64,000 nucleotides of DNA from Okapia johnstoni (Eukaryota > Chordata > Mammalia > Artiodactyla > Giraffidae), in the NCBI GenBank assembly GCA_024291935.2, contig CM044321.1:65032985-65096984 (forward strand), written 5' to 3'. Below are positions 10,553-21,348 of this stretch, piece by piece. The notes under the pieces are model-generated. The model was not told where the DNA came from and made no database searches. It saw nothing but the letters and a program-made list of their open reading frames with translations. The position numbers and the translations under genes are program-made. Position 1 is the stretch's first letter, and each line of letters begins with the position of its first letter.

Positions 10553-11834
10553 AACTTCTCTCAAACTAGTAACCAACCACCAAGGATGCATTTTACATTT
10601 TCAGTTTGCTTAGCATAATACTGACATTTTAAGACTTGTTCACAGACGTAAAAATATAGTTTCTATTTTGAGATACCCACACTACTTAGAAAAACAGGAG
10701 CAACACAGGTCAAAGTAGAAAAGAAGAGAAGGAATAGAGGGTATGAAGGGCACTTTTTTGGATAGCCCTACCTTCTCTTACCAGAGGCTTTTCTAGAAAC
10801 TCAGATCTCTGGCAACACTGATCTAATTTGAAGTATCAGAAATCATTAGGACAGTAGAGTTGTTGGGTCAGAAGGCTTGCTGACTTTATTTGCCGCTTTG
10901 GCTATCCAATTTAAACTTTCCAGTGAAGTTTCATCTCCTTTATCATCATAGTATTTTGTACGCATTGTAACTTCAGGTTCAAAATAAAAGACTGTTACAA
11001 AAGGGATGCAGCAACCCAAAGAGGAGTGTGAGGCTCCAGTTTTTTTCTTTACCATCAAAATCAAAGCCATTGAGACATATCCTATCAGGACAGTGTGACA
11101 AAGGGATGCAATAGTTAATTTGTAAGCTACTTTCCTTCTCATTGATTGGATTTCCTGTCTTCTTTAACATGGATCCTTTATATTCTCTGTTAATTCATAG
11201 CAAACCTTGATTTTCTGAATTTAAAGTACTCTCTCTATATAACTGAAACACTATGCCAAATGCCAAAATCAATACAAAATAGGGCAGTGAATATTGTAAC
11301 AAATTGCTAGTGGTAACCCCCATATAGATTCCTTCCTTCTGTTGCTCCGTCTCCTTGGCCTTGTAAATCTCCAAGTATTAAATTAATGATTTGAGCCCTG
11401 GAAATTCAGGATCCTGTGATGCACATTTTGGAGAGGTCCTTGACAGTTTACAGAATTGTAAATTTCTGAGGGATTATTTATCACATCATCAGAGTCAACA
11501 TTCTACACCAGCTGTTAGATTCAGCTTCTTCTACTTTAAGAAAATGGACCTGAAAGTGTTATCTTCTGAATATTCGGTTGGAAATTATTTCTGTATTAGA
11601 GATGCAACAGGTGTTTATTAACCACCAATTCTTCCTTCTCTCCCTTGTATCTTTATTTGGTGTGGTGGACGAAGCCACAGAAGAACGTCTAATCTTTCTG
11701 TTGTTCATAACTTTTGTCAACTGGTTGAAGTAAGACCTACATGGGAATAAGACATAATCAGGGTATAATTCATATAAAATTATGTGGCACTTACTGTGTT
11801 TGCACTTGGAATTCAAGGAAGAAAATGATGACAA
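10553..11834. other. unique DNA with a coding-like minus-strand segment
   Basis: No known repeat is clear. On the minus strand, 10846-11142 is open for 98 codons and ends in a hydrophilic segment containing KYYDDKGDETSLESLNWIAK. Another minus-strand frame at about 11190-11350 contains a hydrophobic stretch with LPYFVLILAFGIVFQLY. I do not recognise either. They are in different frames, with stops between them, so at most they are remnants of an unidentified pseudogene. Chance is a real alternative. Confidence 0.35.
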
Positions 11835-12225
11835 TTTGTGAAGTCAGTGCATGCTATGCAGAGAGCTTTGGATCTAAGGTGTATCTTGAAGGATTGGCAG
11901 AGTTTTAATAGGCAGGAGGAAGGAAAATGGTCACTATATGTAGAGAGATCGTTGGTGAGAGCGTAACTGGCAACGACCAGAAGGCATAGAGAACCAGGGT
12001 GAAGAATGCACTAACTGAAGGAAAACTGCCTATTGGAGGCTGTGGAAAATAATTTCAATTGGCAGGGTTGTGTCTAATTCTTTAGTGTTGAAGTGTAAGC
12101 TGCGGAACTCAGGAGCTGCAAAAAAGGAGACACCAGAGGTTACAAGTAGAGAGGTAGCAAGTTGTGTAAACAGAAGACCAGAGTGGCAGATGGAACAGTG
12201 ACTAGAAATCAACTAGAAAGCACTG
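11835..12225 (+). mobile_element. L2-like ancient LINE fragment
   Basis: The order of words resembles the mammalian L2 3' region: gtgtatcttgaaggattggc, ataggcaggaggaagg, then a purine-rich gagaggtagcaa segment. Divergence is high. The orientation is provisional. Confidence 0.45.
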
Positions 12226-13289
12226 TTAACAGGCAAGGTACTGTGTGTAATAAATAACCAATACACCATGCTGTGCACCAACTTTGTCCTTTTGTTTCAC
12301 AATGATTTATTTGTTACTTCACCACCCCCAATTATCTAAAACAGAACACTACAATTTCATATACCATCTGTGAGCTCCAAATGGTCATAATTAACAATCA
12401 CAAATGTTCTAAAAAGGTGATATGCTAAAAATAGCCTTATCAAGCTTGTCAGCAGGCTGCTTCTGTGGCTACCGTGACATTCAGTGAAAGAACGACTATG
12501 TTTTGCTATGCCTTTACATGGTTGTATTTATTACACAGATTATAAAACTATGAAAACATGCTTTTCTAATTAAACATCTCAAGGCTTAATATTTTGACTA
12601 ACAGTCAGTTAGGGGCAAAAACGTCAAGACCACATCAAAAGTAAGTTTCCTTCAAATGAGATCTGGATACCGTAATATCTAGAACATAGTAAATATGCTC
12701 CAAAATGCTTGTTGAACATAGGAAAAATGTCAGCCACTTGGGTGTGTTTGTGGCGTATGTGAAGGGCCGTTACATTGCTTTGTCATCAAAGATTTCCATT
12801 CTTCTTGATTCCTAAGGAGAGCTCAATAGAGACATCGTGTTTTGGTGCTGAAGGAGAATGAGCCTCCTTTAGAGTATGCACTGAAGATTACCTGAGAAGC
12901 TCAATGGTCTCAACAAAGTCAAGATTAAGAGCCTGGAGTTTAATTTTCACCACGGAAAATGGTCATCTTTATTGTATGTCCTCATGGCTGGCTAAATTAT
13001 TACAGCCAACTAGAAAAGCAATGAGCAAAAAAGTGTATAGAATTCCATCGAATTAAAGGTACTACCTATTGTAAGATGCACCATTATCTTATATACTACT
13101 TAGAGAAAATAATTCAAATTAAACCATGGCACAGTGCTTCTTTCCAATTAAAAAAATATTTTGTATATTGAAGAGCTCTTTTAGACTTATTTAGCATAGT
13201 TTAAAAAATCATTTATCACTTGTTCCTTTTAGAAGGGAAATATAAATGAAACTGATTGGTTAAACCGTTCCTGAAATACTTCCCATTCA
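12226..13289. other. unique AT-rich DNA, nothing recognised
   Basis: No repeat or coding signal is recognised. Several TAAT-core words (cataattaacaatc near 12385, ctaattaaac near 12567) make it AT-rich, but this is not evidence of function. Confidence 0.5.
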
Positions 13290-14290
13290 TGGTCTGACTC
13301 TTCTAAATGACTTTTGACTCACATCCATAAATGCATATGTCAGAAACCTTGATGATGCAACAGTTCTTGAAAGAATGCTCTGTTGTTTTCTCTGGAATTT
13401 TTCTCCATTTCACCAACAGTTTTAGTGCTATCATTTTGTTGTTCTTGCTAGAACTGTCTAGACACATCTCAAAAGCATCCAGAACTAACATGGTGGATGG
13501 GTTACTTAGGTTCTTTGGGGTTTCTTTGATGGAATTTAATCACTCAGCTGTCACAGATAATTATTTTGGGGGAAGTAATGTTTATTTGGGGGGTGATTTC
13601 TTACTCTAGATTTTTTTTTTTGCTTTACACTCTTAAGTATGGAACCAGACTTTTGGCCATTGGCAATTTTGCATAACAACACAGTAATAAACCGCTCTTT
13701 GTTACTCAAACTCATCATTTTGATTTCTTGATTTCACTAGATTCATAATATAATTTCTAAGCATGTCAAAGAATACTGGAGTTTCTCTAGGGTTTTCTAT
13801 ACTTGTCTAAATTCAATTTCATGTTTTTATCAATTAAATCACTTTTATTGGAAGTTAAGTGGTTCCTGTTCAAAATTAGAAGACAAAATAGTGTTTGGTG
13901 CCTTAATGCTAGTCCCATTGGATGCACAAACCAATCACATCAACCTCTCATTGCTTTGAATTTTCCTTCATCCATCTGATGGTCTGAGCAATTTCCTCTC
14001 CCTTCACATATATTGCTTTGATGTGATTGTCAATTCTTTTCCATTATCTCAGTAACAGAATGTAACACAGATTCATTTAGTTGTGGGTGTCTTTCTTTTT
14101 TAATTCCTGCAAAAAACTTGATTATTGTGTTTTGCAATGAAATATAGAATTTCAGTCATTCTTCCAATGACAAAATTTGGCTTTACTAAGATCAAACTTG
14201 TGTTCCATTGCTGTTTCCATTCCTTCCTTCATATATAGCAGCTTTTCGTGTCAAAGCTGAATCATCGTATGATCTTCCTAAGGATATTTT
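13290..14290 (-). pseudogene. Tigger/pogo DNA-transposon transposase relic
   Basis: Read on the minus strand from about 14280 downward, several frames give fragments in the order of a pogo/Tigger transposase. First is an N-terminal CENP-B-like helix-turn-helix segment (YDDSALTRKAAIYEGRNG). Next come RHPQLNESVLHSVTE and KFKAMRG followed by CDWF near 13940-13880. A segment with ETPVFFDM and NYIMN follows near 13780-13745, the expected first catalytic Asp. RFITVLLCKIANGQK lies near 13700-13650. Last comes MLVLDAF near 13491, the expected second Asp, followed by HSFKNCC. Stops and frame changes separate these pieces and the segment after LVLDAF is collapsed, so this is a dead copy. Terminal inverted repeats were not located. 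Confidence 0.72.
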
Positions 14291-15849
14291 ACGTGGAAAT
14301 TCAACTCATCCTAGTTATCAATCAACACGTATCACTTAACAGAAGGGACCACAACATGACCAACTCTGACCAAGTTTGTACAGGCACAGCTACATCACAA
14401 CTGAGCAGCAGCTGTTACAGGATGCAATCAGTGTCAGACTCACACTGGGGGAGAACCTCCTGAGGAAAAGTAAAACTTGACCCACATTCACATTGGACAG
14501 ATTGGGTGGGTCTAAGAATGGGAGCTGGGAGATGAGGGTGGGGGTCGAGCAGTAGAGGTCACCTTGCAAGATGGGATGGCAAAGGCCCTGTCCGTCCAGG
14601 GCAGCTTTCCTGTGAGTCCTGGCTGTATACCCAGACTCAGACTCTGACAAGGCATATGGGTTAGGGAAGAGGACCCAGCAACTCTGCTGTTTTGGTCCTC
14701 CCACCTTACCTAAGTGTAACACAGAGGAGAGAAGGCTTGTGCTCATTTTGCATGGCCTGGGGTAGTAATTAAAAAAAGATGAAGAGCAGCTGTGGTCTTG
14801 GATGGACAGATGCTTGTAGAGTAAAGAACTTGTTTGAACCATATTTCATTGTTTCAGAGTTTCATTGAGTCCATGAACTTTCTGGCTTCAGTTATACTTT
14901 TAAAATCAAGGCTCTGTAAGATCTAGGAGAAACACACCACAATAACTAAAAAAGGGTACAAAGGAAACGAGGCAAAATACACTCAGCAAATGCGAAAAAA
15001 AAAATGAAAATAGGAATGATACTACAATTTTCTAGAATGTGGAATCCAAATCTCAAGGAATTAATTGGGGTATAGAGGATTCTAATATAATAATAAAATA
15101 TAACCTACAAAGGTATTATTTTCGTTTTAAACTTTTGTATGACAAATAATAAACCAAAAAAAAAAAACCCCACAAATAAAAATAAAACCCCAAAATACAA
15201 TGTCCTGGAAACACAAGAACTTGATAAAGCCATCATAGTGAGTATACAGTAATATACAAAGTATATTTGAAATTAAGAAGAAAAGGAAATATAAGTATAT
15301 ATTAATAGTATATGATTATTATATAGTATGTTCAAACGATCTATATAAGCTTGTATAACTTTTCCTTAATCATTCATAGAGCTCTTCAATTCCTGAAGAT
15401 AAGTTTTCTTGATTCATAGTAGGGATTTACCATAATTTTGAAAACTATTCTGCTAGTGATGGGTTTGGGGTTTTCAGTGAACATATTTATACAAATATCT
15501 TTGTGCATGTGTGGAATATCTCTCTGACAAATAGCAAAGAGGTGGAGTTTTGAAGTCAAATATACCATGTGGGACAAAGGTGGAATTGACAAGGGTTATC
15601 ATGAAGTGTGAAAAGTAGACCTACATAGTTGTAAGGAACTGGAATTGGGGATTTTTTTTTTTTTTTTACTCCAGCACAACTTTGGATACACACAACATCT
15701 TATTTTACTCTAGAAACTAATAGCAACCTTTCTAATGTTTCACTGTGTAGTTTACTGAAGGCTTCTGCGAGCCACCCATTATCACATTAGTTACTATAAT
15801 TAAGGAAAGTCAAATTCATTTGAAAGTGTTATTTAATTCATTTATGGTG
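14291..15849. other. unique DNA; GC-richer patch then A/T-rich
   Basis: The part at about 14460-14760 is richer in GC and has a 150-codon minus-strand open frame (14390-14842) with no recognised domain. The rest is A-rich (for example a 12-A run near 15156) with a poly(T) run at about 15652-15667. No repeat family was identified. Confidence 0.45.
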
Positions 15850-16300
15850 TCTTATCTTGCATTTTTCCAATCAATTAGTATTAAGATATAATTCCTCCAT
15901 CATGAAAGTGAGGTGAAACTTACTAAATGTTTTTTGTCATATTTCAAAATGATCTATGAGTTTTTCTCCTTTAATCTGTTCATGTAGATTTTCCTAATAC
16001 TAAAACATCCTGAAATAAGCCCTACTTAATCATTGTGAGTTAATGTTTAATAGAAGGCTGAATTTAATATATTAATGCTTAGAGTACTGTATATTTGTCC
16101 TGTATTCTTAAGTCATAATTAGATTATGCTTTACTTTGTTCTTGTTCAGTTTGGGTATCTGGGTTATGTTAGTCCTGAAAAAATATTTTTCAATTTTCTG
16201 GAATAGTTTAAATATGACAATAATTATCTATTCTTTGAGAGAGATTCCTTCTAGCATAAAAACTACTTATCACCTTTTCCAGTGTTGTCTATATTTAAAG
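15850..16300 (-). mobile_element. Old L1 (L1M-type) ORF2 fragment
   Basis: The plus strand carries the reverse complement of L1 ORF2: ttgggtatctgggttatgtt at about 16151-16170, followed by caattttctggaatagttt, as in the reverse-transcriptase region of mammalian L1. Divergence is far above that of the L1 at 25-29 kb, so it is old. The BovB pieces at 16309-17117 follow directly. Confidence 0.62.
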
Positions 16301-16308
16301 ACTATGTT

Positions 16309-16474
16309 GTTGTTCAGTCACTCAGTCGTGTCCAGCTCTTTACAGCCCCACGGACTGCAGCACGCCAGGCCTCCCTGTCCATCACCATCTCCCAGAGCTT
16401 AGTCAAACTCATGTCCATTGAGTCAGTGATGCCATCCAACCATCTCATCTGTCATCCCCTTCTTTTTACATCGA
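16309..16474 (-). mobile_element. BovB 3' end, short (minus), first of two in tandem
   Basis: About 165 bp of the BovB 3' terminus: cactcagtcgtgtccagc through a catccccttct segment. It is 5'-truncated and abuts a second, separate BovB 3' end in the same orientation at 16482. The remainder of this copy is not found beyond the second copy, so the second did not simply insert into it. Confidence 0.88.
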
Positions 16475-16481
16475 CTTTCAG

Positions 16482-17117
16482 TTCAGTTCAGTTCAGTGCA
16501 GTCGCTCAGTCATGACCGACTCTTTGTGACCCCATGAATCGCAGCACACCAGGCCTCCCTGTGCATCACCAACTCCCGGAGTCTACCCAAACCCGTGTCC
16601 ATCGAGTCGGTGATGCCATCCAGCCATCTCATCCTCTGTCATCCCCTTCTCCTCCTGCCCCCAATCCTTCCAATGTAATGTCAGCATCAGAGTCCCCCAA
16701 AACTTCCAATGATTGATCCCAAACTTGTTGGATCTTCTTGCAGTCCAAGGGATCTCAAGAGTCTTCTCCAACACCACAGTTCAAAAGCATCAATTCTTCG
16801 GTGCTCAGCTTTCTTTACAGTCCAACTATCACATCCATGCATGACTACTGGAAAAGCCATAGCTTTGACTAGACGGACCTTTGTTGGCAAAGTAATGTCT
16901 CTGCTTTTTAATATGCTATCTAGGTTGGTCATAACCTTCCTTCCAAGGAGCAAGTGTCTTTTAATTTCATGGCAGCAATCACCATCTGCAGTGATTTTGG
17001 AGCCCCCAAAATTAAGTCTGACACTGTTTCCACTGTTTCCCCATCTATTTGCCATGAAGTGATGGGACCAGATGCCATGATCTTAGTTTTCTGAATGTTG
17101 AGCTTTAAGCCAACTTT
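16482..17117 (-). mobile_element. BovB 3' end (minus), second of two in tandem
   Basis: It begins with the gttca pentamer run and reads on through BovB to ttgagctttaagccaac near 17110. The minus strand gives GGSKITADGDCCHEIKR and VVMHGCDSWT, the C-terminal part of the BovB ORF. An internal deletion lies near 16675-16730, where the sequence between the BovB words ccaatccttcc and ttggatcttcttgc is shorter than in the copy at 55391. It is 5'-truncated and non-functional. Confidence 0.92.
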
Positions 17118-17776
17118 TTAATACTTTGTGTTTCCTGGAAAGGCTTCAAAGTTTAGAGGTTTTAATATGTAACCTTTTAATACATCTTTACAAAATGTTG
17201 CGTTTGATTTTCTCTTTAATCCAAATATTAGTTAGAAAAAATTTCTTCAGCTGTCTGTGGTGGCTAGGCTGCTTCATATACACTGCCTCTCCCATCCTTT
17301 TGTGTAAAACTCCATTGTCAGAGGATGAAATCTCCAATATTTATTAACACAATAGTTCCAAACTTTTAAAGTGTGAAATTCTCACTTTAACCATAAAAAA
17401 AAAAAACCTATACACTTCTTGATATGGAGAATTTGTATTTTAATACTTACTAATTGAGAAAATGTAAGATTAGATACTGAAAATGAATTTACTAGTTCTT
17501 TAAATTCATATAAATTTATCTAATCACGGTGGAACCTAATACATTTGAATGACAGTAGTAGTATTTATGTGTAAGGGTACTATTTAATCTGTCTGCCAGG
17601 AGTCTGATACCTTGACTTACAGCCCTCTTGTAAGAGCTACTTAGCCCCAGGTCCCAGGCCCACAGGCTGAGAACTGCTGTTCTGATTTCTACTCTTTGTC
17701 GAGTCTGCTTACCTGACTCCTATTGCTTATGTTGTTCCTTGGGCTTGAATGTTCTCCCCCCGCCCACCGCCGATCC
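17118..17776. other. AT-rich DNA, nothing firm
   Basis: It could include degraded L1 continuing from 15850-16300, but I cannot support that. A run of A occurs near 17395-17406. Confidence 0.4.
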
Positions 17777-18200
17777 CAGCTTTACTGAGATATAATTGAC
17801 ATATAAAATTATGAGTTTAAGGTGGAAAACGTGTTGATTTGATACATATATACTGTGAGATGGTTACCGTAGTACCATTAGTTAACACTTCAGTCAAAAA
17901 TCGCATGATGTCCTTTTTTTTTTTTTTGTAGTGAAAACATTTAAGATCTACTCTGTTAGCAATTTTCAAGCATATGAAACAGTATTGTAAACTATACTCA
18001 CCATACTGTACATTAAATCCCCAGAACTTATCTTGTAACCAAAATTCCCCCATTTCTAGTACCTGTCTCTAGTGTTTGACTTTTTCAGATTCCATGTGCA
18101 AGTGAGATCTTACAGTATTCATCTTTCTCTGATTCATTTCACTTAATTCAGTGACCTTAAGGTCCATTCATGTTGAGTTCTTATTTTATGAGGAAAAAAT
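17777..18200 (-). mobile_element. Old L1 (L1MA-type) 3' UTR
   Basis: The plus strand shows the reverse complement of the L1M 3' end: gctttactgagatataattg at the left edge, then ctgttagcaattttcaa and ccatactgtacatta. Then come ccatgtgcaagtgagat and ttaaggtccattcatgttg. This order is the classic L1MA tail. An internal poly(T) lies near 17912-17927. No coding part is included. Confidence 0.8.
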
Positions 18201-18522
18201 GAATCCCTATATTATTTAGGCCACTGTCATATAACTTTTCTGGGAAGAAAGTTCAAACCATCAAAAATTTCAAGAATTAAACCTCACTTGTGCATCTCTG
18301 TGACTATATGCATAACCTGCTTTAGAGGTGGACTGGGGCGCCGTTTGTGAACGACCAAACCCAGAGGTCACCCCGTATGCTGACCCAGGTTGGTCTCCCT
18401 GCATTGAGCTCTCTTAACATCTTTCATGCACATGGCTAGTGGATTCTGTGTGTGCTGCAGTTGGCACACCAGGAATTACATTACTTTAAATTGAGTTAGC
18501 TTCATTATATTAAAAAAAAACT
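18201..18522. other. unique DNA, nothing recognised
   Basis: A short unique stretch between the old L1 tail and the BovB insertion. Its last bases supply the left copy of the BovB target duplication at 18523-18534. Confidence 0.5.
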
Positions 18523-18534
18523 AATGTCTTTCTT

Positions 18535-20306
18535 TTCCACAGTTTGTTGTGATCCACACAGTCAAAGGCTTTGATGTAGTCAATAAAGCAGAAGTAGATG
18601 TTCTTCTGGAACTCTCTTGCTTTTTCGATGATCCAACAGTAGTTGGCGATTTGACCTCTAGTTCCTCTGCCTTTTTGAAATCCAGCTTGAACATCTGGAA
18701 GTTCACGGTTCACGTCCTGTTGAAGCCTGGCTCAGAGAATTTTGAGCATTACTTTGCTAGCGTGTGAGATAAGTGCAATTTTGCCATAGTTTGAGCATTC
18801 TTTGGCATTGCCTTTCTTTGGGATTGGAATGAAAACTGACCTTTTCAAGTCCTGTGGCCACTGCTGAGTTTTCCAAATTTGCTGGCATATTGAGTGCAGC
18901 CCTTTGACAGCAACATCTCTTAGCATTTGAAATAGCTCAACTGGAATTCCATCACCTACTCTAGCTTTGTTCATAGTGATGCTTCCGAAGGCCCAATTGA
19001 CTTCACGTTCCAGGATGTGTAGCTCTAGGTGAGTGGTCACACCACCGTGATTCTCTGGGCCTTGATGATCTTTTTTTTGTATAGTTCTTCTGTGTATTCT
19101 TGCCACCTCTTCTTAATATCTTCTGCTTCTGTAAGGTCCATACCATTTCTGTCCTTTATCAAGTCCATCTTTGCATGAAAAGTTCCCTTGGTATCTCTAA
19201 TTTTCTTGAAGAGATCTCTAGTCTTTCCCATTCTATTGTTTTCCTCTATTTCTTTGCATTGATCACTGAGGAAGGCTTTTTTATCTCTCCTTGCTATTCT
19301 TTGGAACTCTGCATTCAAATGGGAATATCTTAACTTTTCTCCTTTGCCTTTCACTTCTCTTCTTTCCAGAGCTATTTGTAAGGCCTCCTCAGAAAACAGT
19401 TTTGCCTTTTTGCATTTCCTTTTCTTGGGGATGGTCTTGATCCCTGTCTCCTCTACAGTGTCACAAAACTCTCTCCATAGTTCTTCAGGCACTCTGTCTA
19501 TCAGATCTAATCCCTTGAATCTATTTTTCACTTCTACTGTATAATCATAAAGGATTTGATTTAGGTCAAATTATACCTGAATGGTCTAGTGGTTTTCCCC
19601 ACTTTCTTCAATTTAAGTCTGAATTTGGCAATAAGGAGTTCATGACCTGAGCCACAGTCAGCTCCTGGTCTTGTTTTTGGTGACTGTATAGAGTGTCTCT
19701 ATCTTTGGCTGCAAAGAATATAATCAATCTGATTTCGGTATTGATTCTGACATCTGGTGATCTCCATGTGTAGAGTCTTCTCTTGTGTGTTTGAAAGAGG
19801 GTGTTTGCAATGACCAGTGCATTCTCTTGGCAAAATTCTATTAGCCTTTGCCTTGCTTCGTTCTGTATTCCAAAGCCAAATTTGCCTGTTACTCCAGGTA
19901 TTTCTTGACTTCCTATTGTTGCATTCTAGTTCCCTACAATGATGGAGAAGGAAATGGCAACCCACTCCAGTACTCTTGCCTGGAAAATCCCATGGACGGA
20001 GGAGCCTGGTAGGCTACAGTCCATGGGGTTGCAAAGAGTCGGACTCGACTCAGCGACTTCAGTTTCACTTTCACTTTCCCTATAATGAAAAAGACATCTT
20101 TTTTGGGTGTTAGTTCTAGAAGGTCTTGTCTAGTTCTAGAAGGTTCTTGGTCTTCATAGAACCATTCAACTTCAGCTTCTTCAGCATTACTGGTCGGGGC
20201 ATAGACTTGGATTACTGTAATATTGAATGGTTTGCTTGTAAACGAACAGAGATCATTCTGTCGTTTTTGAGATTGCATCCAAGTACTGTGTTTCGGACTC
20301 TTTTGT
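18535..20306 (-). pseudogene. BovB ORF, inverted 5' arm (endonuclease to RT motif A)
   Basis: Minus-strand open segments are 19037-19531 (164 codons, the linker with FKGLDLIDRVPEELWREF and KKRWQEYTEELYKK), 18732-19106 (RT start, IPVELFQ and SVFIPIPKKGN) and 18510-18713 (motif A, FIDYIKAFDCVDHNKLW). The three are in different frames. The last frame runs straight out of the element into the flanking target repeat, which shows the arm ends at that point. The endonuclease part carries a nested SINE. Confidence 0.9.
19943..20077 (+). mobile_element. Bov-A SINE body nested in BovB, head missing
   Basis: The element begins at ggagaaggaaatggcaaccc, so the tRNA-like head is absent, and ends in a tttcactttcacttt tail. 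An 11-bp target repeat, ccctaNaatga with one mismatch, lies at 19932-19942 and 20078-20088. It interrupts the endonuclease part of the inverted BovB arm. Confidence 0.93.
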
Positions 20307-21240
20307 TGGTGGAAATGCCAGACCACCTGACTTGCCTCTTGAGAAATCTGTATGCAGGTCAGGAAGCAACAGTTAGAACTGGACATGGAACAACAGACTG
20401 GTTCCAAATTGGGAAAGGAACAGGTCAAGGCTATATATTGTCACCCTGCTTATTTAACTTATATGCAGAGTACATCATGAGAAAGGTTGGGCTGGATGAA
20501 GCACAAGCTGGAATCAGGATTGCTGGGAGAAATATCAATAGCCTCAGATATGCAGATGACACCACCCTTTACTGCCTTTAAAGGCAGAAAGTGAAGAAGA
20601 ACTAAAGAGCCTCTTGATGAAAGTGAAAAAGGAGAGTGAAAAAGTTGGCTTAAAACGCAACATTCAGAAAACTACGATCATGGCATCTGGTCCCATCAGT
20701 TCATGGCAAATAGATGGGGAAACAATGGAAACAGTGACAGACTTTATTCTTTTGGGCTCCAAAATCACTGCAGATGGTGATTGCAGCCATGAAATTAAAA
20801 AACACTTACTCCTTGGAAGAAAAGTTATGACCAACCTAGACAGCATATTAAAAAGCAGAGACATTGCTCTGCCAACAAAGTCCATCTAGTCAAAGCTGTG
20901 GTTTTTCCAGTAGTCATGTATGGATGTGAGAGTTGGACTGTAAAGAAAGCTGAGCGCCAAAGAATTGATGCCTTTGAACTGTGGTGTTGAAGAAGACTCG
21001 AGAGTCCTTTGGCCTGCAAGGAGATACAACCTGTCCTTCCTAAAGGAGATCAGTCCTGAATATTCATTGGAAGGACTAATGCTGAAGTTGAAACTCCAAT
21101 ACTTTGGCCACCTGATGTGGAGAACTGACTAATTAGAAAAGACCCTGATGCTGGGAAAGATTGAAGGCAGGAGGAGAAGGGGACGACAGAGGGTGAGATG
21201 GTTGGATGGCATCACTGATTCAGTGGACATGAGTTTGAGT
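20307..21240 (+). pseudogene. BovB ORF, 3' arm (RT motif C to C-terminus)
   Basis: The plus-strand frame at 20126-20581 crosses the inversion junction and then reads BovB RT: DHLTCLLRNLYAGQEATVRT, then LRYADDTT at about 20544-20567. A later segment, 20614-20889, reads GSKITADGDCSHEIKK. Downstream C-terminal pieces are out of frame. The catalytic motif A is on the other strand in the inverted arm, so no RT can be made. A perfect 16-nt palindrome at 20572-20587 follows the YADD codons and is absent from the other copies. Confidence 0.9.
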
Positions 21241-21348
21241 AAACTCTAGGAGTTGGTGATGGACAGGGAAGCCTGGCATTCTGCAGTCCATTGGGTCACA
21301 AAGAGTCGGACACGTCTGAGCGACTGAACTGAACTGAATGTCTTTCTT

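Larger units (their letters stand above)
18535..21336. mobile_element. BovB LINE with inverted 5' half (twin-priming structure)
   Basis: One insertion in two opposed arms. The minus arm, 18535 to about 20306, holds BovB from mid-endonuclease to the RT motif A. The plus arm, about 20307 to 21336, starts about 15 BovB bases after the point where the minus arm stops and runs to the gaact tail. Exact 12-bp repeats, aatgtctttctt, at 18523-18534 and 21337-21348 flank the pair, so both arms entered together. Measured against the copy at 6662-10542, the arms correspond to about 7352-8947 and 8962-10542, and their lengths agree after nested insertions are removed. Twin priming during target-primed reverse transcription is the usual explanation. 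Confidence 0.93.

Noticed and set aside
14390..14842. 150-codon minus-strand open frame in unique DNA
   Set aside because: The composition is uneven, with no recognisable domain and no upstream or downstream exon signal. A frame this long is not rare in 64 kb of six-frame sequence.
20126..20581. Chimeric 151-codon fusion gene
   Set aside because: The frame merely crosses the inversion junction of the BovB copy. The first part is antisense endonuclease and the rest is decayed RT.
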